In this document: positions 57,004 through 64,000 of the stretch, one piece after another | Numbering within the stretch: position 1 is the stretch's first letter | Layout of the letters: each line of letters starts with the position of its first letter | Origin: Scolanthus callimorphus | Lineage: Eukaryota; Cnidaria; Anthozoa; Actiniaria; Edwardsiidae | Length of the DNA: 64,000 nucleotides | Reading direction: 5' to 3' | NCBI GenBank assembly: GCA_033964015.1 | Contig: CM066916.1 | Coordinates: 16,966,501 to 17,030,500, forward strand | Made by a program: the position numbers and the translations under genes | The notes under the pieces: model-generated | The model's database searches: none | Told to the model about the DNA's origin: nothing | Seen by the model: only the letters and a program-made list of their open reading frames with translations

Positions 57004-57445
57004 GCCGCGCGTATGAAATGCGCCATCCACCGTTATCTCTCTTACCCACGAGACCCGAAGTCCCGTCGCGCGCACAAAAAGCGCCATCTATCCTAATCTC
57101 TATGACCCGCGAGACCCGAAGTCCCGCCGCGCGTATGAAAAGCGCCAACTCCTTTATTCCTCTTTGACCCGCGAGACCCGAAGTCCCGCCGCGCGTACAA
57201 AAAGCGCCATCTATCCTCATCTCTATGACCCGCGAGACCCGAAGTCCCGCCGCGCGTATGATAAGCGCCAACTCCTTTATCCCTCTTTGACCGGCGAGAC
57301 CCGAAGTCCCGCCGCGCGTACAAAAAGCGCCATCTATCCTCATCTCTATGACCCGCGAGACCCGAAGTCCCACCGCGCGTATAAAAAGCGCCAACTACTT
57401 TATCCCTCTTTCACCTGCGAGATCCCAAGTCCCACCGCGCGTTTC
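57003..57445. repeat. GC-rich minisatellite, about 60-bp unit in 118-bp dimers
   Basis: About seven units of CGCGAGACCCGAAGTCCCGC, CGCGCGTA and AAAGCGCCA. They alternate between two tails (ATCTATCCTCATCTCTATGA and ACTCCTTTATCCCTCTTTGA), giving a dimeric period of about 118 bp. Confidence 0.92.
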
Positions 57446-58340
57446 CTAGGGAACATGTGAGGGATAAGACGTAACGCACATAATAAGACACATAATTACG
57501 ACGAGGTATTACAAGAATAACATACAAAAGCCAGCGTACACATAAAGTGAGCCTAACGTTAACTGCAGGCGACTGACAATAAAACCAACACAAAACCCAG
57601 TGAGTCGGGCCTCCAGCAAAACGCGGACGCATAAATGCACACAACGGTACGTACAAAAAGGCCCTATAATCTGCAACCAACAGACAACATCCATATTTCC
57701 ATGTATAGGCGCGAAGAGCAAACGATATACTGATGTTGCAATCCAAACATGTAAACAAACTAACCAGCACCCGGATAAAAGTTCATGACGCTGATAAGGA
57801 AATGTGACACAGGAACGTACAACCTACCACACTAAATATACCTCGTTTACTTCTACTTTTCCCGGAGCGGTAGCCGAGTTCTGTTCCGGCGAGTTTCTTT
57901 ATGAACGACGAAAGATGCCAGAAACAAGTAGAGCTCGTGAGAGTGGAAATGCCCCAAACACCGACAGGAGACGCGCGTGGTCGTAATCTTGCGTAATAGC
58001 TGGCCAAACTCCGACGAATTCAGGGCGGTTTAAGAACGAGTGAAATGCGACAGGCAAAGCACATGGGTTCCACTTTAAACCTATAAAACAAAATAGAACA
58101 AACTCCGGTTTTAAGGTAATAGCCGAATAAACATAACTTGAAGCACATTACACAACTTCGAAAAAGCACCAAGCCAAGCAACCACAAGCCAGGCTAAAAC
58201 AGCACCAAATAATACTTAACTCGAGCTTACGGGAAAGGAGAGGAGATGTAAACGAAGAAGGAGTAGACTTTTATTCTTGAAGGTGGATTTGAAGGAAGTC
58301 TTGACCGTGTTGAGGAGCGTAGCCAGAAAGCGGCATCTAG
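57445..58340. other. No gene seen
   Basis: Unique-looking sequence between the minisatellite and the retrotransposon. No exon or TIR element was recognised. Confidence 0.45.
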
Positions 58341-58469
58341 CGTGAGATCTCAAAACCAACTGAATTGATTATGTAAATTATATCTTATATGTCGCACACT
58401 ATTCCTAAGTGAGAATACGACAGAATTATGATAATTTTTCATCTCGCCTGTTGGACGCCGTAGAGTATT

Positions 58470-59244
58470 TTGTTACCAAACTCTAGTATGATTATGGGCG
58501 ATCCGGAAGAGCCAGTTGCCGGTCCTTCGGCTTCGTGTTCTCCTCAGATTCTATCTGAGCTGAAAAGTTTTTTGTCTGTTGAGCTAGGAAATTTTAAAAA
58601 CGAGTTAAAGAGACAAAGTGAGGAATCCATAGATTCTGCAGTCAAAAAAAATGCGGTTAGAAAACTCTGCTCGTCATGTGTTTAAAGCTAAGGGAAATGA
58701 GGAGCAGTATGGCCACCAGGAGAAGCTGGCGTGTCTCCTAGATGGCGCAACGCAAGATCTAAATTCTGGTCAACTACTCAAAGTGAAAAACGCCCTCGAA
58801 GAAGGTAAGGCACTTATTGCCAATCGCATGAAACATATTGTATTAGCTGATTTACATGGCTGGGACTTTGTATCCGAATACAAGCAAATACCAATCGCAG
58901 AAGATGAAAGTGACGAAAAGCGTATACGTAAAGTGCTTATTAAGGAAGTACAAACTGTAAGGGAGAAAAAGAAAGCGGAAAAGGCAAAGAAAGATAACAG
59001 ATTTAAACCTGATTATAGACGTGCTAGTTCATCAATTTCTAATGGTGCTCCTTTTTTCAATTCTATGAGCGGATGCTTCCTCTGTGGTAAACCCGGCCAT
59101 TTTTGGAGAAATTGTTACCGTTCAAGAGGGTCCAATGCAAGCACAGCCAATGTCGGCGGAAATCAATTCTCGTGGCAGGCTCGTCAAGCGCCACAGTTTG
59201 CAGCTGCCCCAGCCTCCCTTATGCCGGCCCAAGGAAGCAAGTGA
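58470..59244 (+). pseudogene. gag-like protein with CCHC zinc knuckle, frameshifted
   Basis: The first part (58,470-58,650) encodes SSMIMGDPEEPVAGPSASCS and a coiled-coil-like LSELKSFLSVELGNFKNELK. An A8 run at about 58,645 moves the frame; the second part reads MRLENSARHVFKAKGNEEQY, MKHIVLADLHGWDFVSEY, a charged REKKKAEKAKKDNRFKPDYR stretch, and the knuckle CFLCGKPGHFWRNC (C-x2-C-x4-H-x4-C). KGNEEQ-type motifs are usual in gag of cnidarian DIRS-like elements. It binds nucleic acid through the knuckle. With two fewer A's (six instead of eight) the frame would be continuous. Confidence 0.82.
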
Positions 59245-61278
59245 TGGGGAGAGATTTCATGATACTCGTTTCTGCGAGTTGGAGACAGGTGACGTTAATT
59301 TAGTAGATTTGTTTGAATTCAAGAGCGCTGACGTTACTCAGTCTACTACTGTTCAGTCTGTGCAAGGCCGCATATCGGCGTCAAAAGCGTGGTGGTTCAA
59401 CAATTTACAGTTATCAGCTCTAGTTATTGGAGTTCTTCTGAACTGCTATATGATTTCATTTATTTGCTTTCCTTCGCCTTGCTTTATCAAGAACAATAGA
59501 AGCGCCTTAGATAACGCAGATTTTGTTGCCCAAGCAATTAATGAACTCTTGCTTAATAAATGTGCTGTAGAAGTTTTTTCGAGACCATACTGTTGTAATC
59601 CGCTTTCAGTAGTTTGCGGCCGTAAGTTACGTTTAGTTCTTGACCTTGGTAGGTCCGTTAATCCATTTATCAAGAAATTTAAATTTAAGTATGAAGGCTT
59701 GCCTACGCTAGCTACTATGTTTAGAGAAAACTTCTGGTTCTTTACATTCGACATAGAATCTGGCTTGATATTAATCCTAATTTCTGGAAGTTTCTAGGAT
59801 TTTCTTGGTCTTACAACGGTCAGGTAAAGTATTTTGTTTTCAGAGTTTTGCCTTTCGGGCTTTCTTCCGCTTGTCATTTATTTACTAAAATGTTTAAGCC
59901 ACTTGTGGCACGCTGGAGGGCTATGGGTATTTTCGCCATTCTGTATATTGACGATGGAATTTTTGGTTGCAGGTCCCTGTCAGATGCTAAATCTGCGAGT
60001 TTGTTGGTTAAATCCGATCTCGAGAATTCCGGTTGGAAATTTAACGTTAAGAAGTCGGACTGGGAGCCACGTCAATTGGGGGAATGGTTGGGTGTCGTTA
60101 TAGACACGATTAGAATGCGTTTCATCGTTCCCGACAAGAAAATTAAAAAGTTGAAGTCAAACTTGACTACGCTCATTAACGAATTTCCTAACCTTAGAGT
60201 TAGGGGTGTGGCTAGTGTAGCCGGATTAGTAATATCCCTTTCTGTTGCCATTGGGCCTATTGCCAGGTTTTTCACTAGGCAAATGTATTTTTTTGTTCAA
60301 ATGAGAAATTCATGGAATGACGTGCTTTTCGCACCAGAGGGAGTATTGCATGAGCTAAAATTCTGCTGGTCTCATGTTGAAGCCTTTAATGGCTATCCGA
60401 TTAATAGACCTTTGTCGTCTAGCGCAGTTTTAATCTGCGCCGCCAGTGATTCTGGGTATGGTGCGCATATCGCTTTTGACGGCGATCAGAGAATTTACTC
60501 TGGAATGTGGGATGAATCAGAGAAGAAAGAGAGTTCCTCCTTGAGAGAGTTGTTGGCTATATTTTTAGCCCTAAAAAGTTTTAAGGGTGTTGTTTCGGGA
60601 AAAAAGATAAAGATTTTTTCAGATAACCAGAATGTGGTTCGTATAGTACATAATGGTAGTCGTGTAGCGCAATTGCAGCAGATTGCTCTCAGTATTATTA
60701 ATTTTTGTATGACTAATTGTATTTCCTTTCAGGCACAGTGGATACCCAGAGCTGAGAATCAGTTTGCCGACTATTTAAGTCGTATTGTGGATCCAGATGA
60801 TTGGATGTTAAACCGAAAGCTGTTTCAGCTAATTTCCAATAGGTGGGGTCCATTTCATGTGGACAGAATGGCTTGTCATTACAATTCCCAATTGCCCCGT
60901 TTCAATTCTAAGTTTTGGTGCCCTGGCACAGAAGCCGTAGATTGTTTTACGCAAGACTGGGGTAAAGAATGCAACAATTATGTTTGTCCACCACCTTACT
61001 TGGTCAGCGCAGTTTTATTTCATATGGAGTCTTGTAAGGCTAAGGGCACGTTAGTTGTACCTGAATGGAAGTCTGCTGCATTTTGGCCGTTATTATGCTC
61101 GCGTGAGCGCCGTTTTGTGGATTTTGTTAAGGATCACTGGTATTTGCCGAAGTTTGTGGACACGTTTATTCCTGGTAGGGGATCCACCATTGTGTATTCT
61201 AATAAGAAATCTGCCTTTTTGTCTACTCCGAAATTTAAAATGTTGGCATTGAGACTGGATTTTACTGGTTCAGTTTAG
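59245..61278 (+). pseudogene. Reverse transcriptase-RNase H, interrupted
   Basis: The first part is in the +1 frame relative to gag, up to 59,797: GRISASKAWW, FIKNNRSALDNADFVAQAIN, NPLSVVCGRKLRLVLDLGRS and FTFDIESG. Where the family has YHHVDI, about 10 nt are missing, and the rest continues in another frame: DINPNFWKFLGFSWSYNG, RVLPFGLSSACHLFTK, ILYIDDGIFG (catalytic YIDD), then RNase H (AASDSGYGAHIAFDGDQRIY, SSSLRELLAIFLALKSF, IFSDNQNVVRIVHNGSR, WIPRAENQFADYLSR) and a C-terminal DDWMLNRKLFQLI / HVDRMACHYNSQLPRFNSKF region typical of DIRS-type polymerases. The open 3' part runs 59,848-61,278. Confidence 0.88.
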
Positions 61279-61327
61279 ATCTCGCACTTTCGTTGTGTTT
61301 TTTCTCCTTTGATTCCTTCTTTCAGAT

Positions 61328-62314
61328 GTGTTCCAAGCTGGAATTTGGTCAGACAGGCAAGAACTCAAGAGCGACAAACTAAAGAGTCTTGCCGACTCTC
61401 TTCCTACTTATATTCTTAACTGCAGAGCTACATCAACTAATGTAAAGTATAAAAATGCCTGGCTTAACTGGAAAAAATGGGAAAAACAAAATCTCGGCTT
61501 AAATCGGTTTCCTGTTCCACCTTTTTTATTTTGCCTGTATCTTAGAGAGAAAGCCGAAACCTGTAATTCTCCTGCGCCGATTGATGCAGCCGTTTATGGC
61601 GTGAGATGGGCACATGAATTAGCTGGGGTTTCTTCCCCGACAGATTGTAGTTTGGTGAAACAGTTTTTAGAAGCTTCGAAACGTCTCTTGGGTAAGCCCG
61701 TTAAAGGAAAACAGTCCTTAGATATAGAAATAATTTCTAAAGTTTCAGAGAGATTTAATACTCCTCAGGCTTCTCTATATAATTTGAGGACGTGCTTTAT
61801 TTTCATCATAGCTTTTGCTGGCCTCATGCGGTCTGATGAAATAATTCACATCAACAGAAGTCATGTCTCAGTTTTTCATGATCATATGTCTATTTTATGT
61901 TCGAAGCGTAAAAACGACCAGCGCTCGCGTGGTCACAATTTCTATTTTGCCAGATCGAATAAGATCACATGTCCTGTTTGTATCACTGAGAAACTTTTGT
62001 CTAAATTGCCAAATAGTCCTGATCAACCTTTAGTTTGTAGGCTTTCTTCTAATGGTTCTGCACTTCAGCATTCAATCAGTTATTCTAGAGTAAGAGAAAT
62101 TTTCAAGGAAACTATTAGTTTGTTTGTAGAAGATGTCAAGGCATTTGGTACTCATAGCCTTAAAAAGGGGGGCGCAAATGCTTCATATGCAGCCGGTGTT
62201 TCTGAAGGTTTACTCGATAAGCATGCTGGCTGGAAATCAGCCAAATCTAAACAAAGTTATATTAATATTAGCATAGAAGATAAGTTAAAGGTTCCTAAAG
62301 CCATTAACTTGTAA
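61328..62314 (+). CDS. Tyrosine recombinase of the DIRS/Ngaro element
   Basis: A 328-codon frame. There is an N-terminal SAM-like/core-binding region (LNCRATSTNVKYKNAWLNWK, FCLYLREKAE), then the catalytic domain: Arg in AGLMRSDEI, HSLKKGGANASYAAGV in place of the usual H-x-x-R, H in KHAGWKS, and a candidate nucleophile Tyr in KQSYINIS. The recombinase would insert circular cDNA without a target duplication. The second catalytic Arg is Lys here, which may weaken activity or be normal in this clade. No ATG opens the frame; the preceding 61,285-61,325 is a strong pyrimidine tract ending TTTCAG, so the frame could be joined to pol by splicing. The end is TAA at 62,312-62,314. Confidence 0.87.
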   Translation: MFQAGIWSDRQELKSDKLKSLADSLPTYILNCRATSTNVKYKNAWLNWKKWEKQNLGLNRFPVPPFLFCLYLREKAETCNSPAPIDAAVYGVRWAHELAGVSSPTDCSLVKQFLEASKRLLGKPVKGKQSLDIEIISKVSERFNTPQASLYNLRTCFIFIIAFAGLMRSDEIIHINRSHVSVFHDHMSILCSKRKNDQRSRGHNFYFARSNKITCPVCITEKLLSKLPNSPDQPLVCRLSSNGSALQHSISYSRVREIFKETISLFVEDVKAFGTHSLKKGGANASYAAGVSEGLLDKHAGWKSAKSKQSYINISIEDKLKVPKAINL

Positions 62315-62479
62315 TATCGTGTTAACATATGTTCAGGTTCCCTATTATTCACGGGTCGATTCTCGTCTTTGTTAGCCTCGCGTGGTACCATTGTCCGCAG
62401 GCACCCAGCACGAGTCACACTCATATCGGTGTTGTTTTCTTTGCGCTTTATCGCGCGGTGGCGAAGGGTAGTAATGAAT

Positions 62480-62645
62480 ATGGTTTATTTCTTGCGTTTT
62501 CTCCCCGCCTACCCTCCCCCCAGGGCGCACCTTGCCCCAGCGCTCTCGCGGCCATCTCATCGAACAACAAGCAAACTACCGAACATTTCTACCGATCGAA
62601 GACTTCGCGGATAAAAACCTGCTAAAACCCCACTAAACCGCCAGC
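62480..62645 (+). repeat. Dispersed repeat (partner at 22790-23056, minus strand)
   Basis: It has the same module series as the 22.8-kb copy in inverse orientation, lying 170 bp beyond the recombinase stop. It could be the retrotransposon's 3' region or an unrelated repeat. Confidence 0.75.
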
Positions 62646-62882
62646 TACTTCTACCCTCCCCCCAATTCAAGCGATTTCTTAAGCGAGGGACAAAGCAGCC
62701 ATCGCGGCCATGTTGAAATCTCCCACATAAACTAATATATAGATTTAGCCACTGGCTAAAAGCGGAGCTCCCGGTTACATATTTTTATAAAAGGGTGCGT
62801 TTACCTATCTTGTTGGGCCGTGGCTAGGGAAAATTATAAGTCCTGCAAAAGATTAATAATGTGACGTGTCGCGCGACGTCAC

Positions 62883-63200
62883 TTGCTACAGAAAACATTC
62901 TTGTTCTCCATTGCCATACTTGCAAATTCAGATTTTTTTTATGTTGCATTTCAAAGAGCTCCATACCCACATACTCCGGATGTTTTCTCGACTGTACCCA
63001 AGTTTGTTCGCCTAGCGATGTTTCCTTCTCGAGAAATAGACTTTTCTAAATTCTATAACGTCATCGATGACGTCATGTCACGTGATCTTGGTAGTGCACA
63101 AAAATCGTTGATGTTTATGTTGCCAGCGGTTTTGTCAACAAAACCAACACTAGTTATTTTTCCTGTCAAGTCCCTAATAGCGGAGCTCCCGCGGGCGCCG
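62883..63200 (+). pseudogene. Possible RecQ/DEAD-type helicase fragment
   Basis: The last third of a 110-codon frame reads DLGSAQKSLMFMLPAVLSTK and PTLVIFPVKSLI, resembling the motif I to Ia region of RecQ-like helicases (GxGKS...QLPA...TLVISPLxSLM). The P-loop is degenerate (GSAQKS instead of GxGKS). The match ends in a palindromic GC-rich repeat (GCGGAGCTCCCGCGGGCGCC and inverse). It is probably an old exon or a captured fragment; the identity is tentative. Confidence 0.35.
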
Positions 63201-63299
63201 AAGGCGCCCGCGTAGCGGAGCCCCATAGCTACATGCAGGAGAAAAAGGAACAAAACAAAAGTGTATATGCATCAAACGATTCTGTCATGGACTTCCGGT

Positions 63300-63340
63300 T
63301 TGTGCGTCCGTCCGTCCGTCCGTCCGTCTGTTCGTCCGGA
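63300..63340. repeat. (GTCC)n microsatellite
   Basis: About seven GTCC/GTCT units directly before the palindrome-bearing tandem array. Confidence 0.9.
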
Positions 63341-64000
63341 ATGACGTCATCAAAAGTAGAAAAGTCAATATCTCAAGAAGGCAACATCGCTAGGTGACCA
63401 AACTTGGGTAAAGTTATTTTGGAGGCAAGGGGGGTGCACCACCAAGGTCACGTGACATGACGTCATCGATGACGTCATCAAAACTAGAAAAGTCAGTATC
63501 TCAAGAAGGCAACATCGCTAGGTGACCAAACTTGGGTAAAGTTATTTTGGAGGCAAGGGAGGTGCACTACCAAGGTCACGTGGCATGACGTCATCGATGA
63601 CGTCATCAAAACTAGAGAAGTCAATATCTCGAGAAGGCAACATCGCTAGGTGACCAAACTTGGGTAAAGTTATTTTGGAGGCAAGGGAGGTGCACTACCA
63701 AGGTCACGTGACATGACGTCATCAAAACTAGAAAAGTCAATATCTCGAGAAGGCAACATCGCTAGGTGACCAAACTTGGGTAAAGTTATTTTGGAGGCAA
63801 GGGGGGTGCACCACCAAGGTCACGTGACATGACGTCATCGATGACGTCATCAAAACTAGAAAAGTCAGTATCTCAAGAAGGCAACATCGCTAGGTGACCA
63901 AACTTGGGTTAATTATTTTGGAGGACAGGGGAGTGCACTACCAAGGTCACGTGGCATGACGTCAACGATGACGTCATCAAAAGTAGAAAAGTCATTATCT
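63340..64000. repeat. Tandem repeat, 118-130-bp unit with TGACGTCATCGATGACGTCA palindrome, open at the window edge
   Basis: Five-plus copies of a unit comprising TGACGTCATCGATGACGTCA (perfect 20-bp palindrome, two CRE-like TGACGTCA), AAAGTCA(G/A)TATCTC(A/G)AGAAGG, CAACATCGCTAGGTGACCAA, ACTTGGGTAAAGTTATTTTG and CAAGGTCACGTG. One copy lacks half of the palindrome, giving the shorter spacing. The array continues past 64,000. Confidence 0.94.

Larger units (their letters stand above)
58347..62320 (+). mobile_element. DIRS/Ngaro-type tyrosine-recombinase retrotransposon, defective
   Basis: The gene order is gag-like, RT plus RNase H, tyrosine recombinase, all on the plus strand, with no integrase, aspartic protease or methylase domain. 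This order fits the Ngaro/DIRS order of YR retrotransposons. The 5' leader (58,347-58,418) has a second copy at 23,356-23,428. Split direct repeats were not identified, so the exact ends are unknown. Damage: an 8-A run shifts the gag frame, and about 10 nt are missing in the RT core. Confidence 0.85.

Noticed and set aside
56725..57167. Frames rich in Phe/Ser/Leu or Lys/Glu of 94-158 codons
   Set aside because: They lie on the polypyrimidine tract and minisatellite; composition alone explains the absence of stops.

Overview
This 64-kb window is eukaryotic nuclear DNA, most likely from an anthozoan cnidarian such as a reef coral. That assignment is an inference. It rests on one intron-rich animal gene (a lipase maturation factor), canonical GT-AG introns, and a dense load of cut-and-paste transposons, MITEs, minisatellites, a tyrosine-recombinase retrotransposon and a CR1/L2-type LINE relic. 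There is no prokaryotic gene organisation and no CRISPR array.

Region 1 (1 to about 16 kb, minus strand) is a host gene. Thirteen exons can be read for a protein close to lipase maturation factor 2, with matching intron phases at every observed junction except across one exon that I could not locate (between 10,248 and 12,690). The N-terminal exon(s) upstream of 15,777 and the C-terminal exon(s) below 576 are not seen. The introns are packed with transposon derivatives: 9-bp-TSD Mutator-like MITEs, TTAA elements, a hAT-like MITE lying 3 bp from a splice donor, a tRNA-derived SINE, and two minisatellites (6.8-7.7 kb and 8.2-8.9 kb).

Region 2 (16-23.9 kb) is a nest of TIR elements with target-site duplications (an element inside an element at 17.8-19.6 kb; a TTAA element inside another at 19.75-22.13 kb), followed by a minisatellite of about 30 bp.

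Region 3 (23,933-56,461) is the main discovery. It reads as one giant DNA transposon of 32,529 bp. Its two ends are nearly identical terminal inverted repeats starting GGGTACTGAC, flanked by a perfect 5-bp duplication, ACTCA. Each TIR runs straight into a large satellite array of a 145-146-bp unit in opposite orientation (about 24 copies left, about 41 right). Between the arrays lie two divergent genes. On the minus strand (about 31.0-33.9 kb) is a frameshifted DDE-type transposase carrying an N-terminal zinc-binding part, a Cys-rich CXC-like cluster and an OTU-type cysteine protease domain with intact catalytic motifs. On the plus strand (35,357-49,554) is a gene of at least 15 exons for a P-loop NTPase (Walker A GEPGRGKTT) with a basic C-terminal tail and a tandem duplication of two phase-1 exons. 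Nested inside are a LINE relic and several MITEs, one of which carries a 33-bp patch identical to the neighbouring transposase gene.

Region 4 (56.5-58.3 kb) has a palindromic repeat, a polypyrimidine tract of about 240 nt and a GC-rich minisatellite. Region 5 (about 58.35-62.3 kb, plus strand) is a DIRS/Ngaro-type retrotransposon: gag with a zinc knuckle, RT plus RNase H, and tyrosine recombinase. It is damaged by an A-run frameshift and by a deletion of about 10 nt in the RT core. Region 6 (62.3-64 kb) holds a dispersed repeat, a possible helicase fragment, and a 118-130-bp tandem repeat built around a perfect 20-bp palindrome that runs off the window.
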